From positions 1-64,000 of IMG/VR virus record IMGVR_UViG_3300011113_000238: a stretch of 64,000 bases of DNA; one strand, written 5' to 3'. Below, one piece after another: positions 27,001 to 36,460 of this stretch. The DNA comes from a virus. The notes under the pieces were generated by a model that was not told the DNA's origin, ran no database searches, and worked only from the letters and a program-made list of their open reading frames with translations. Made by a program: the position numbers and the translations under genes. Each line of letters starts with the position of its first letter. Positions within the stretch are counted from its first letter, which is position 1.

Positions 27001-28104
27001 GATATTGATGCTGTTCAATTCAGAGAAGCACTTGATGCTTTAAACAAATTGACTCCAGCGTACAAAGCCTATGAATCTGTGTTAGCTAACTACGGTAAAA
27101 CTGTTGCTGATTTGGAAGCACAACGCAAAGCTACTGCTGACGAATACAACATTGACTTTAAGACTGACGAAGAGAAGGCTGCGTTGCAATCTCTAAGCAA
27201 GTTCAAAAAGTCCCTTGCTGATTCTGATGCGGATTATGAAAAGGCTATAGCTGACGCTAAAAAGTTTGAAGGTTCACGAGAGTATCAAGGTATGATTGAT
27301 GCTGCACAGGATGTGGCAGATCGTCGTAAGATGATTGCTAAGGATGTGTACGACAGAGAGAAATACTTGCAGACTCAGACTTATCAAATGTACGCAGCTG
27401 GTTTCGATGCACTGAAGAACTTATCCAAGAGTTTCGGTGAAGCTGTCGGTGATCAGTTTGTTAACTTTGCTAAGACAGGCAAGTCTTCCTTTGAAGATTT
27501 GACTAGCAGTTTTGGTAACATGGTCAAGAGTATGATCTATGATCTCATTAAACTGCAGATTCAGAAGCAAGTATCTGGTTTGTTGGATATGGGTATTAGT
27601 GCAGCTGTCGGTTACTTCAAAGGTAGTTCGACTACTGGCTCTAGTCAATATGCTCTGACCTCCGGTGGTTCTGGTTTGGCTAGTATGGGTGGTGGAACTG
27701 GTCTGATTGCTCAAGCTAACGGTGGTGCATGGAACAATGGTGTGCAAATGTATGCCAAGGGTGGTGTCTTTGATGGCCCTACAATGTTCGGACACTCCGG
27801 TGGACTAGGTGTACTTGGTGAAGCAGGCGCAGAGGCTGTAATGCCCCTTAAACGCGACGCAAACGGTTCTCTGGGTGTAGCTGTTACAGGTGGTAGTTCT
27901 TCCGGTTCTAACGTGGAAGTTGTCATCAACAACTACGGCTCCGAGAAAGCAACAACTACTGAAACTACAGATAGTCGCGGTAACCGTAAAATCAATGTTA
28001 CAATTGGCGAGATGATTTCTGGTGAAATCGCTAGAAGCGGTAGCGCGGTTCAGAAGAGCATGCAGAGTACATACGGTCAACGACCACAACTAATTAGACG
28101 ATAA
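24022..28104 (+). CDS. Tape measure protein
   Basis: 1360 residues. The first 450 are mainly coiled coil with repeated AxANRMRMEAT/EARMKAEAT units. The centre has the TailLength_TMP-type segment (RALQPQIGDVAVSLAAGQNP then LTVLLQQGDQIRGL) and hydrophobic helices around 480-560. Another coiled-coil zone follows, and the C-terminus has QFVNFAKTGKSSFEDLTSSF then GNMVKSMIYDLIKLQI and a Gly-rich tail, as in lambda gpH. It sets tail length; at about 0.15 nm per residue the tail would be near 200 nm. RBS AAAGAGGTTAAT. Confidence 0.93.
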   Translation: MELSELKFAVNTAELKEAVDLLGKVQQRTSELGKAQVTQEKAAKKAAKSQTEVGDAAEDTEKKISPLEKLLQKLNNQYGDLVKGFTKGEAAILQQARSYGAAEDALQPFIAELEKIKELTKDPFDASVGAIRSVSAEFDRLNQRAELAQRGISLSTKQLSEYSRISAEVKGKVLELGMDPKSAAGVEKFNQLLAENRNEYLKVAAAANALEQAESLRNKTLRDNERLLAANLQAQATMMNDAVKLYQNSEADKAKALANRMRMEATAGDNAVQLFYKNEQQKQKALEARMKAEATMMDSAVVKYYTMQSKTNGKADVQSVREREQAIKRLAVEESRMTSVLNTLNQVQDKNVEVSEKAARSVANYERNLAKAGITGEAAAAKLDTYRKQQSAIQKIEEDRQGKFLTRALQPQIGDVAVSLAAGQNPLTVLLQQGDQIRGLIAQTGVQGEALRAVMRNAFTDTIKSVKDTAVAMSSVLGGALMTLGNNVLGLVTGPFTAFKASMDAGATASGSFKDAIAALNVAFIKLVGNPVVAALVAIAVGLTTLGIAAFQVSKQEDALSKSLALTGGSMGLNKESAIAYANSLNDIGISTSKAIDVIQAMAKEGGFLSKEISLVATTAVKMQKDAGVAIEETVKHFAKLKDKPVDALIELAKASGLISTTSIEAVIALEKQGDKAAAVALAMKISADTQIAQSNRIKTELSSLGEVMNWFSKSWTGMWDAIKGTQYSTPIKEQLQGDLIKTQQEITRVQDNLKLLEKFGIKGDPKLLNQLNATADAFSKQLQDIDAKSAAEKKLTEEQSKGAEVLKDKMRFEKEYKEKQEALDKATYTRQQAINAAIEQEAKLRKAAGGALSASEVATISTTAGREWDKSKASENKKAENKAQRELNESIERYNDILNKSSGYNKEFNDAILSLMIARDAGKKSQEQYNEAVNHLVKQQPFYIQQEKEAAEVAKKRADNQEWLNSVMGRSEGLTKDYTQGTERLMQMLGSGDIDAVQFREALDALNKLTPAYKAYESVLANYGKTVADLEAQRKATADEYNIDFKTDEEKAALQSLSKFKKSLADSDADYEKAIADAKKFEGSREYQGMIDAAQDVADRRKMIAKDVYDREKYLQTQTYQMYAAGFDALKNLSKSFGEAVGDQFVNFAKTGKSSFEDLTSSFGNMVKSMIYDLIKLQIQKQVSGLLDMGISAAVGYFKGSSTTGSSQYALTSGGSGLASMGGGTGLIAQANGGAWNNGVQMYAKGGVFDGPTMFGHSGGLGVLGEAGAEAVMPLKRDANGSLGVAVTGGSSSGSNVEVVINNYGSEKATTTETTDSRGNRKINVTIGEMISGEIARSGSAVQKSMQSTYGQRPQLIRR

Positions 28105-28113
28105 GGAGAAAGC

Positions 28114-28479
28114 ATGGCCTACGCTTACGTATGGCCTGCAACCCTACCGCAGTTCCCTGATACTAACTACACTGAAACAGGTGGGGTAAATGTCTTGAGA
28201 ACTGCGACGGATGCAGGACCAGCTAAACAAAGAAAGCGCGGTAATAAACCGCAAGTACTTCAGCTTACATTTACAATGAGTAATACCCAAGTTCCAATCT
28301 TTGAGGATTTCGTTAAGAATACTCTTCAAGGCGTGGCTAGATTTGGGTGGACTCATCCTCGTTTGCTGACAGTAGTTGAAGCACGGATCATTCCTCAGAG
28401 TGGTGGTGATTTGTATACCCTGAGTTACATTTCACCCGTGAGGTATTCAGTGCAACTTCAAATGGAGATTCTACCGTGA
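28114..28479 (+). CDS. Minor tail protein (gpM-like)
   Basis: 121 residues: YVWPATLPQFPDTNYTETGG, then RGNKPQVLQLTFTMSNTQVP and a C-terminal ISPVRYSVQLQMEIL. Size, place after the tape measure and beta-rich nature fit gpM/distal-tail-like proteins. Overlaps the next gene by four bases (GTGA), so its partner starts with GTG. Confidence 0.7.
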   Translation: MAYAYVWPATLPQFPDTNYTETGGVNVLRTATDAGPAKQRKRGNKPQVLQLTFTMSNTQVPIFEDFVKNTLQGVARFGWTHPRLLTVVEARIIPQSGGDLYTLSYISPVRYSVQLQMEILP

Positions 28480-28997
28480 GCCGCTTAGGTACAATGTCAC
28501 CTGCAGCGATTCGGGCGGTATTCTCCCCTGAATCCGATAGTGATCTGTACATGCTGTTGACGATCTATGACCCTAGTAATCCAAGTAACGTGATTGCTAG
28601 GTTGTCAGATGGTTATACTCAGCGCATCAGCGAAACAGATGATGATGTAGTCTACGGTGTAGTTAGCCGAGGTGAGAGCTTTGTGTTCTTACCTTTGAAC
28701 ATCTCTCTTCCTACTGAAAGTGATGATCAAGCACCTACCTGCAGTATTACAATCAGTGATGTGACTCGTTATATAATGCCGCTGATACGGCAGTTGAACG
28801 GTCCTCCAAGTATTAAACTTGAACTGGTGCTAAGTAGTACACCGAATGTTGTAGAAGCATCATTCAGTGAGTTCTACTTGACAGGAATCACGTATAATGC
28901 TGAATCAGTCTCTGGTAACCTTAGTATGATCAACTATGATCTGGAGGGGTTCCCGACACATTCATTTACACCATTTTTATTCCCCGGATTATTCTAA
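28476..28997 (+). CDS. Minor tail protein (DUF1833, gpL-like)
   Basis: 173 residues with GTG start: IRAVFSPESDSDLYMLLTIY DPS..., VFLPLNISLPTESDDQAPTC then SITISDVTRYIMPLIRQL, and SEFYLTGITYNAESVSGNLS. This is the DUF1833 pattern, a tail-tip component found between gpM-like and NlpC/P60-tip genes. The C-terminal FTPFLFPGLF is hydrophobic. Confidence 0.75.
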   Translation: MSRLGTMSPAAIRAVFSPESDSDLYMLLTIYDPSNPSNVIARLSDGYTQRISETDDDVVYGVVSRGESFVFLPLNISLPTESDDQAPTCSITISDVTRYIMPLIRQLNGPPSIKLELVLSSTPNVVEASFSEFYLTGITYNAESVSGNLSMINYDLEGFPTHSFTPFLFPGLF

Positions 28998-29022
28998 ACA
29001 ATCAACGTATGAAAGAACCGAC

Positions 29023-32000
29023 ATGCAACTTGCAAAACAAACAAAAGAGCTAAATGTAGAGAAGTACGTCGGCATTAAGTACGAGGTAAACGGTCGTGAT
29101 ATGCAGTCCGTAGATTGCTATGGGCTTGTTTACCTGATCTACAAGAACGAACTGGGTATTACCCTACCCAGCTTTGCAGAAGATGGTATTGATGCTAATC
29201 GCACTCAAGAACTAATCGCGCAATATAAAGAAGGTTGGGAACCTTCCGCTAATATCCAAGCTGGTGATGTGGTCATCTTCCGCATCCTCGGTATTGAAGC
29301 TCATATTGGCCTTGCTATTGACTCCGAGCGGTTCATCCATGCTCGTATTGGTTATAACTCCGCTATAGAGCGCTTTGATAGCTCCAAGTGGAAGACTCGG
29401 TTTGTTGGTAGTTATAAGTACAGTCCAAAGAATTCCGTAGTACTGAATGGTATCCCGCATCCGTTGCGTACTGAGCGCATTACTACATCTATTCCTGCAG
29501 GTACTAATGTACTGCAGTTGCAAGACTGGGTACTGAAAGAATACAATATTGCAGAGAGCTATAAACCTCTGCTGAATATCTTTGTTAACGGTGTAAGAAT
29601 TCCTGAAGAAATGAAGGGTGTTACCGTACTCAAGGATACTGACGTAGTTGAATACCGAGTGGTCGCCCAAAACGATGGGGGTCTGCGCACTGTACTCAAC
29701 TTGGCAGTAGCTGTAGCTGTAATTGCGGCTACTGGTCCCGGTGGTTTTGCAGCTACATGGGGAACTGCTGTTAATAGTGCATTAGGTTTTGCAGCAACAA
29801 GTGCTGCCGGTGGTGCTATTGTCAGTCTAGGTCTAACTGCAGTAGGTATGGCGCTTGTAGATGCTGTAGCTCCTGTACGTCAACCTCAAGGTTCATCTGG
29901 TTCTGCAAATAACCCCGGATCAGCTGAGAGTCAACTGATTATTAATGGCGGCGCTAACCAAGCAACACCGTATGGTGCTATTCCTTTTGTACTGGGTCGT
30001 GTGCGATTGACTCCACCATTGGGTGCCAATACATATAATCTGTTTAGTTCTGATGGTAAAGAATCCTACCTGCGTATGTTGCTCGTATGGGGTTATGGTC
30101 CGTTGTTCGTAGATGAAAGTACATTACAAATTGGTGAACTACCGATTAGTAACTACCAAGGTATCACACAAGAAACCTTGACTCGCATCTCCGAACCTAC
30201 TGCGCAAGAAATAGCTAACTTTGATGGCCTATATGGAACTGATATTACGCAGATTGCATCTGGTGTTGAACTAACGTGCGATGGTGTTGCTGGTAGTAAT
30301 TCCGTTCCAGCTGGTCCGTGGTTGAACGCAGTTAGTACTGACGGTTCTGCTATGGATTTTACAGTAGCAATTCACTTCGGACAAGGTTGTCGCAGGATTA
30401 ACTCACAAACTGGTGATAGCTCTGCTGCACCTGTTACATTTGAGATTGAATACAAGTCGCAATCTGCGGTTACTTGGACAAATACAGGTACTCATATAGT
30501 TGGGACGTCTCCTGTCAAGGATGCATTTACATGGACTAAGAAGTTCACAACCAATAGTTCTGCAGAGAACGTGCAAGTTCGTATCCGTCGAATCACCGGT
30601 ACTGGTACAGGTGCTCCTGTAGATAGCACCGCGCAGTATCTGTTTACTAGCACATTGGTTAACACCACGTTTAGTCGCAATACTAAACCTGCTATAGACC
30701 CGATTAACTGCAAGATTGCCAAGACTGCTTTTGAGATTAAAGCATCTGATCAGTTGAACGGTCAGATTGAAGGTATTAATGCAATCTGCTGGACATACGG
30801 TAAATCATGGAATGGTACAGCTTGGGTTGATGGTAACATCAATAACCCTGCTGCTCTGTTTAGACACGTTCTGGAGCATCCTGCGAACCCTCGTAGGGTT
30901 ACTGATGCTGCTAACAAGATTAACCTCGTGCAGCTACAGGCATGGCATGAATACTGCACTGCTAAAGGTTTCACGTATAATTCAGTAGTAGGAGCACAAC
31001 GCTCTGTTCTGGATATTCTCCGTGATATTTGTGCAGCGGGTAGAGCTAGCCCTGCAATGGTTGACGGTAAATGGACAGTCGTAATTGATGAAGTAAAACC
31101 CAACGTAGTGCAGCACTTTACACCGCATAACTCGTGGGGTTTTGAAGGTACTAAAGCCCTTCCTAGAATTCCAGATGGTCTGCGTGTTACTTTTGTAAAC
31201 GAAGATAAGAACTGGCAAGAGGATGAAACAATCGTATATGCGACTGCTAATTCCGCAAGCAACGCAGCGCTACTGGAAAGTATTTCAGTACCCGGTGTTA
31301 CTAAACTAGATCAAGCAATCGATCATGCTCGTTGGCACATGGCTCAAGCTAACCTTCGTCCAGAGCGTTACTCCCTGAACACTGATATTGAATACATTGT
31401 GTGCAATCGAGGTGACAGAGTTAAGGTGATGCATGATGTTCCAATGTGGGGACTTGGTTCTGGTCGCATTAAGAATAGGCTTAGTGCTACAACTTTTGAA
31501 CTGACGGAAGAACTACCAATGCAAGCTGGTGTTTCCTACAGTATCCGAGTGCGTGGTAAATCCGGTGTAAGTACTGTCCGTCAAATCCGAAGCAAACCTG
31601 CGGACGGTTATTATGACGAGATTACACTTACGGCATCAACTACCATTGCCGAAATCGACAATGACGATCTGTTTCTGTTTGGTGAAAATCAGCAGGAAGC
31701 GCAGGATTGCATTGTGCTGTCAATTGAACCTCAAGATAATAAGACTGCAAGGTTGACTTTAGTTGACTACGGTGTGACTTCAAGTTATAATATCTTTAAT
31801 GATTATCGGAATTACACTAATAATATTGCATTTGAATCTCAGATTAGTATTGCACCTAAGTTGCTGATTCAGAGTTTTGCTGACAAGGTTCCTACAATCA
31901 CGGGTATAATCAGTGACGAGCGTGTGATGCAGAGGATTGCTGCTGGTGTATTTCAGTACAACATGCAAGTGTCATATACAAATGCGGCAGAGCTGCCTGC

Positions 32001-33957
32001 AAAGGTTGCTTTCGTGGAATTTCAGTGGGATTATGCCTCTGCTGTGGATGAATACGGTGCTCGGAGTAAGCAGGTCAAGTATAATTTAGGTTCTGTGTTA
32101 ATCCCTGATGTAGATGAAGGTAGTACTTTTAAAGTACGGTGTCGATACGTGGGTGAGGATGGTAGAACTGGTAAATGGTCAACTTATGTCAATAACACAA
32201 TCGTAGGTAAAACTAATCCACCAAGTCAGGTGCAAGGTTTTGCGGCGGTAGCTGACTTGAGTATTTCAAAGATTAAGCTAACTTGGGCAACAAACCCTGA
32301 ACCTGATATTAAAGTGTATGAGGTGCGGACAGACTTCAACTGGGGGTCTACTGCGAATCTCGTATTCAAAGGTGATGCCACTACTTGTGTAGATACTCCT
32401 GCTGCTGCAGGTGCGTCCAAGACTTACTACATTAAAGCCTTGGATTACAGTGATAACTATAGTCTGGCGTATAGCACCGCATCATTCACTGCACAAGCAC
32501 CTCGTAACGTTAGTAACGTGGGTTATATCTTTGCAGATACGTCATTAACTGCTGCTACAGTTACTATTAACTGGAACTTTGACAGTATGAGTACTTTTGG
32601 TGTTAAAGGGTATGAGGTAATATATGAAGGTATCACGCAGTTTGTCAGTGCTAGTTCTATTACGCTACCTGCAAATTGGATAGGTGAAAGAACATTCGTA
32701 ATCAAGGTTGTTGATTTAATGGACAACAAGAGTACTGGGTATATGCTTCAAATACTGAAGCAGAAGCCTAACCCTTGTGGTAATTTTAGAGCACAAGTTA
32801 TTGATAATACAGTAATGTTCTATTGGAATCTACCTGATATTACTACACTACCAATTGATCACGTTCTTCTAAAGAAAGGTGCTACATGGGCAACCGCTGA
32901 AGTAATCGGAGAAAAGAAGGGTGCGTTTACAACTCAGAATGAAACTCAAGCCGGAACATATACTTATTGGATCGCTGCAGTAGATACTGACGATAATGAA
33001 TCAGAACCCGTGTCGTTGACAACTGCTGTTGCCCAGCCACCGGACTTCGTGTTCTTTGCCAACTTCGTGAGTAATTTTAATGCTACCAAAGTTAATGCCG
33101 TGAAGGAATCTAATTCAAATCATTTGGTTCTACCTGTGAATACCTCCGAGACTTTCCAACAGCACTTCACGGATAACGCGTGGGGTACTCCACAAGATCA
33201 GGTTAATGCCGGTTATCCGATCTATATCCAACCAAATGAAGCAAGTGGTTACTACGAGGAAACGTTTGATTATGGTACTATCCTAGCTAGTAGCAAAGTT
33301 ACTGTAGTTTATCAAGGTACTATTGTTGCAGCGCCTGTAACGATTACTACAAGTATTTCAGTGTCAGCAAACGGGTCAACATGGCAAGTATACGATGGTG
33401 TCAGTGAAGTATTCGCTACTTCATTCAGATATATCAAAGTAAAGTTACAAGTTAGTTCGGGAACTGATAAAGGATTATATAGCTTGGAATATCTGTCGGC
33501 AAAACTAGACTCTAAAGTCATTAGCGATGCAGGTAGTATTGCGTGTAATTCATCTGATAGTTTAGGTACTATTGTGAACTTCAGCAAGGATTTTGCCGAT
33601 GTGAGTAGTATTGTAGTTTCGCCACAAGGTACTACTGCTATTATTCCTGTCTATGACTTCAAGGACGTTGTTGCTAGTGGTACGTATTCTGTTACATCCA
33701 ATGTGTGCACAGTCAACGTAACAGGTCATGAGTTGATTACAGGTCAGAATGTACGCATCGGTATCGCAAGTGGTACTGGAGTACTCGGTGTATATACGAT
33801 TACTTCTCACAGTGCTAATTCGTTTACAGTGAGTATGACGACACCTGACACATCAGGTAACTTGAGTATTTATCCTGAATCATTCAGAGTATATCTATTC
33901 AGTACACTAGGCGTTAGATTGACAGCTAACGCAAGTTGGTCAGTCGCAGGTTATTAA
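29023..33957 (+). CDS. Tail tip protein: NlpC/P60 peptidase fused to gpI- and gpJ-like central fibre
   Basis: 1644 residues. Residues 1-140 are an NlpC/P60 cysteine peptidase: Cys32 in SVDCYGLVY, His94 in EAHIGLAI, and a later His106. This equals lambda gpK. A ubiquitin-like gpI segment follows (IFVNGVRIPEEMKGVTVLKD then TDVVEYRV) with an Ala/Gly hydrophobic stretch (about 215-280). The rest is the gpJ-type host-specificity protein with several fibronectin-like domains (NPPSQVQGFAAVADL...). In lambda these are three genes; here they are one chain. An upstream in-frame ATG at 28936 would overlap the DUF1833 gene, so the ATG at 29023 is preferred. It likely digests peptidoglycan and contacts the receptor. 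Confidence 0.88.
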   Translation: MQLAKQTKELNVEKYVGIKYEVNGRDMQSVDCYGLVYLIYKNELGITLPSFAEDGIDANRTQELIAQYKEGWEPSANIQAGDVVIFRILGIEAHIGLAIDSERFIHARIGYNSAIERFDSSKWKTRFVGSYKYSPKNSVVLNGIPHPLRTERITTSIPAGTNVLQLQDWVLKEYNIAESYKPLLNIFVNGVRIPEEMKGVTVLKDTDVVEYRVVAQNDGGLRTVLNLAVAVAVIAATGPGGFAATWGTAVNSALGFAATSAAGGAIVSLGLTAVGMALVDAVAPVRQPQGSSGSANNPGSAESQLIINGGANQATPYGAIPFVLGRVRLTPPLGANTYNLFSSDGKESYLRMLLVWGYGPLFVDESTLQIGELPISNYQGITQETLTRISEPTAQEIANFDGLYGTDITQIASGVELTCDGVAGSNSVPAGPWLNAVSTDGSAMDFTVAIHFGQGCRRINSQTGDSSAAPVTFEIEYKSQSAVTWTNTGTHIVGTSPVKDAFTWTKKFTTNSSAENVQVRIRRITGTGTGAPVDSTAQYLFTSTLVNTTFSRNTKPAIDPINCKIAKTAFEIKASDQLNGQIEGINAICWTYGKSWNGTAWVDGNINNPAALFRHVLEHPANPRRVTDAANKINLVQLQAWHEYCTAKGFTYNSVVGAQRSVLDILRDICAAGRASPAMVDGKWTVVIDEVKPNVVQHFTPHNSWGFEGTKALPRIPDGLRVTFVNEDKNWQEDETIVYATANSASNAALLESISVPGVTKLDQAIDHARWHMAQANLRPERYSLNTDIEYIVCNRGDRVKVMHDVPMWGLGSGRIKNRLSATTFELTEELPMQAGVSYSIRVRGKSGVSTVRQIRSKPADGYYDEITLTASTTIAEIDNDDLFLFGENQQEAQDCIVLSIEPQDNKTARLTLVDYGVTSSYNIFNDYRNYTNNIAFESQISIAPKLLIQSFADKVPTITGIISDERVMQRIAAGVFQYNMQVSYTNAAELPAKVAFVEFQWDYASAVDEYGARSKQVKYNLGSVLIPDVDEGSTFKVRCRYVGEDGRTGKWSTYVNNTIVGKTNPPSQVQGFAAVADLSISKIKLTWATNPEPDIKVYEVRTDFNWGSTANLVFKGDATTCVDTPAAAGASKTYYIKALDYSDNYSLAYSTASFTAQAPRNVSNVGYIFADTSLTAATVTINWNFDSMSTFGVKGYEVIYEGITQFVSASSITLPANWIGERTFVIKVVDLMDNKSTGYMLQILKQKPNPCGNFRAQVIDNTVMFYWNLPDITTLPIDHVLLKKGATWATAEVIGEKKGAFTTQNETQAGTYTYWIAAVDTDDNESEPVSLTTAVAQPPDFVFFANFVSNFNATKVNAVKESNSNHLVLPVNTSETFQQHFTDNAWGTPQDQVNAGYPIYIQPNEASGYYEETFDYGTILASSKVTVVYQGTIVAAPVTITTSISVSANGSTWQVYDGVSEVFATSFRYIKVKLQVSSGTDKGLYSLEYLSAKLDSKVISDAGSIACNSSDSLGTIVNFSKDFADVSSIVVSPQGTTAIIPVYDFKDVVASGTYSVTSNVCTVNVTGHELITGQNVRIGIASGTGVLGVYTITSHSANSFTVSMTTPDTSGNLSIYPESFRVYLFSTLGVRLTANASWSVAGY

Positions 33958-33962
33958 CAAAT

Positions 33963-33985
33963 AGGGAGCTTCGGCTCCCTTTCTA
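33963..33985 (+). terminator. Rho-independent terminator
   Basis: AGGGAGC-TTCG-GCTCCCT (33963-33980) followed by TTCTATAAT, between tip and collar-fibre genes. Confidence 0.85.
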
Positions 33986-34003
33986 TAATGAAAGGGTTTG
34001 CAA

Positions 34004-35980
34004 ATGGCAGATCATAATAAACCAGTGCTAACTAGCACATATGCTAATTTTGTCAGTGAACTTGATGCTAGGTTTGACGATCTATCTCTTGGCCTAGACC
34101 CCGCTGTAACGTCAGCTACGAACCTTCCAGTTAACGCAATCCGTTGGAACTCTGCGCTTGCCAAAGATCAGAAATGGAACGGTTCCTCGTGGGTTGATAA
34201 AAGTAGCTTCTACGTATTGGGTAGTGTAAGATTCAACAATGGAACAGTTGGTGCTCCCAGTATTACGTTTAGTGATGACACTACTACGGGCATCTTCAAA
34301 CCTACTCCAACTAGTATTGCGCTTACTACATCAGGCGTGGAAGCACTGCGGGCGACAAGTGGTAACATCGGAATTCCCGGTACATTGCAATTAAATAGTG
34401 CAGTCAGTATTGATGCAAATAGTAGTGCGCTGACTATGCGTTATGCAGGTGGGGATCAACAATATGGTATTTCCATTAAAGCCGACGCTGACAACACGCA
34501 GGCCATTGGTTTTTTCAATGCCGCCAGTCAACCAGTTGGTCGGATCAGTCAGACTGCTACAAATATTCAAATTTTTGGTTTGAGTAATCTTAGCGTAGAC
34601 AACGCAGTATTCTCCAAAGACGGTTTCTTGACTACAAATTATGTAGTTAACGCACGAAACCCGATCTGGCGTTTTGGCGATTCGCAGTTGGTTGGTATTA
34701 GTTATTTCCAAGGTACTAGCGGTTATCAAAGTGCAGATAGCATTGGCATGCATTTCGGTGAGGCAAATGCAGCAGGTTCTAAGTTTTCGTTCACCAGTGA
34801 TGGTCGATTAGTGACTACCAAGAATATCGTCAGTGGTATTGCTGCTCCTCATGATTCCGGTCAGAATATTACTGTGAATGGAACGGGGACTACAGCGAGT
34901 ACCGCACCGTATCTTACTGTAAACAGCAGAGGATTAGTTGCAGGTAATGGTTCGCAATTTACATCCGGTGGTCTATTATTTGCAAGCTATCGTGATGTAA
35001 GAACTACATCATACATCGGTGGCATTACAATGCGCGTTAGAAACGTAAATGATGTAGTAACTGACCCTGTTCAGATGGAGTTCCGCATTGGACCTTCTTA
35101 CGGTGATAGCTTTGCGAATGCCGGTGATGCTGCACTACCTGCTGCACCGATGACGTTGAGTGCCGGCGGTGTTCTGAATGTAAGTACTTCCATTACAACG
35201 CCTTACATGCAAGGCGTAGCAGCGCAGAGTAACGGTTTAAAAGTAAGCGATCCTGAAGAAACCCCCGGATTAAATCGAGAATTAGCTCATATTACACCTC
35301 AATCAGTTGTTAGGAACATACGTGCTGATTTCGCACAGAGTACTGCAACAGGTACAGGTGGAAGATACGCTGGTGTAATGACTTTCAGTCCATATGACGG
35401 TAAAACTGCATCCGCGGGTGGTCCAAGTTACCAACTTGCATTCGGCAGTAGTCAAAACAACGGTGGTTCTCCGCAACTGCGCATTCGCAACGGTATTGAC
35501 ACTACATGGAACTCTTGGGTTGATGTAATGACACCTGCTGGTGCTATTGTTCACTTTGCAAGGGCCAGTGCTCCTTCTGGTTATTTGAAGGCCAATGGTG
35601 CAGCTGTGTCAAGAACAGCCTATCATGCGCTATTTGATATTATTGGTACAACATTCGGTGCGGGAGATGGGAGTACCACGTTTAACTTACCTGATTTGAG
35701 GGCGCAGTTTATTCGTGGATGGGATGATGGATTGGGAGTAGACAGCTTCCGCATATTCGGTAGTTTCCAATCAGGTTCTGTTGAGAGTCACACTCACGCA
35801 CCACCTGCAGGTTTGACTGGTCCTTGGCTGAGTAATGCATTCAGTGGTGATGGTCAAATTGATAGCAGTAATGTAACTGGTCCTGGTGAACGAAATGGAG
35901 TGTTAGGTAACACTCAGGCTTACGGTGGTGATGAAACTAGACCTCGTAACATCGCATTGCTGGCTTGCATTAAATATTAA
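34004..35980 (+). CDS. Tail fibre with collar domain
   Basis: 658 residues. A short N-terminal attachment region, then SVRFNNGTVGAPSITFSDDT followed by TTGIF, which is typical of phage fibre shafts, then beta-rich repeats. The C-terminus is a tail-collar domain: HFARASAPSGYLKANGAAVS, TTFNLPDLRAQFIRGWDDG, and a final GDETRPRNIALLACIKY. It binds the host surface. The ATG at 34004 has AAAGGG seven bases upstream; a TTG at 33998 is less likely. Confidence 0.9.
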   Translation: MADHNKPVLTSTYANFVSELDARFDDLSLGLDPAVTSATNLPVNAIRWNSALAKDQKWNGSSWVDKSSFYVLGSVRFNNGTVGAPSITFSDDTTTGIFKPTPTSIALTTSGVEALRATSGNIGIPGTLQLNSAVSIDANSSALTMRYAGGDQQYGISIKADADNTQAIGFFNAASQPVGRISQTATNIQIFGLSNLSVDNAVFSKDGFLTTNYVVNARNPIWRFGDSQLVGISYFQGTSGYQSADSIGMHFGEANAAGSKFSFTSDGRLVTTKNIVSGIAAPHDSGQNITVNGTGTTASTAPYLTVNSRGLVAGNGSQFTSGGLLFASYRDVRTTSYIGGITMRVRNVNDVVTDPVQMEFRIGPSYGDSFANAGDAALPAAPMTLSAGGVLNVSTSITTPYMQGVAAQSNGLKVSDPEETPGLNRELAHITPQSVVRNIRADFAQSTATGTGGRYAGVMTFSPYDGKTASAGGPSYQLAFGSSQNNGGSPQLRIRNGIDTTWNSWVDVMTPAGAIVHFARASAPSGYLKANGAAVSRTAYHALFDIIGTTFGAGDGSTTFNLPDLRAQFIRGWDDGLGVDSFRIFGSFQSGSVESHTHAPPAGLTGPWLSNAFSGDGQIDSSNVTGPGERNGVLGNTQAYGGDETRPRNIALLACIKY

Positions 35981-35989
35981 GGAGAACAT

Positions 35990-36460
35990 ATGACAAAACA
36001 AGTCTCACAACTTGATACCAACGGTTACTTCGTTGGGGTAACAACTGCAGATGAATCCCCGCTAGAGGAAGGGGTATTCCTTATTCCAGCTGGTACCGTT
36101 GATTCGATACCCCCTTCAATACCGGAAGGTAAACTTGCACGGTGGAATGGTGAGTGGACTCTTGAGGATATTCCACAACCGGAACCTGAAGAACCACCTG
36201 TCGAACCAGAACCGTTCAAACCAAAATCAGTGACAATGCGACAGGCTAGACTAGCTCTGCTTGAAGCTGGTTATTATTCTTCGGTTCAAACTGCTATCAA
36301 TGCAATCGAAGACCCTATTATCCGACAAGCATCTCAGATTGAATGGGAGTACGCAGCTACCGTTGACAGGAATAGCTCGTTTACTCAAGGTATGGCGAAT
36401 GCACTCGGTTTAACCGAGCAAGATATGGATAATCTATTCATGCTGGCATGGAGTAAGTAA
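35990..36460 (+). CDS. Tail fibre assembly/chaperone-like protein
   Basis: 156 residues: N-terminal beta part (LDTNGYFVGVTTADESPLEE), a Pro/Glu-rich linker, and a C-terminal helical module MRQARLALLEAGYYSSVQTA...ASQIEWEYAATVDRNSSF...LGLTEQDMDNLFMLAW. This C-terminal form recurs in small proteins that follow fibre genes and help fold or attach them. RBS AAGGAGAACAT. Confidence 0.65.
   Translation: MTKQVSQLDTNGYFVGVTTADESPLEEGVFLIPAGTVDSIPPSIPEGKLARWNGEWTLEDIPQPEPEEPPVEPEPFKPKSVTMRQARLALLEAGYYSSVQTAINAIEDPIIRQASQIEWEYAATVDRNSSFTQGMANALGLTEQDMDNLFMLAWSK

Noticed and set aside
28936-29022. An earlier start for the tail tip gene
   Set aside because: It would overlap the DUF1833 gene by 62 bases and add residues with no link to the NlpC/P60 domain; the ATG at 29023 starts right at the domain.
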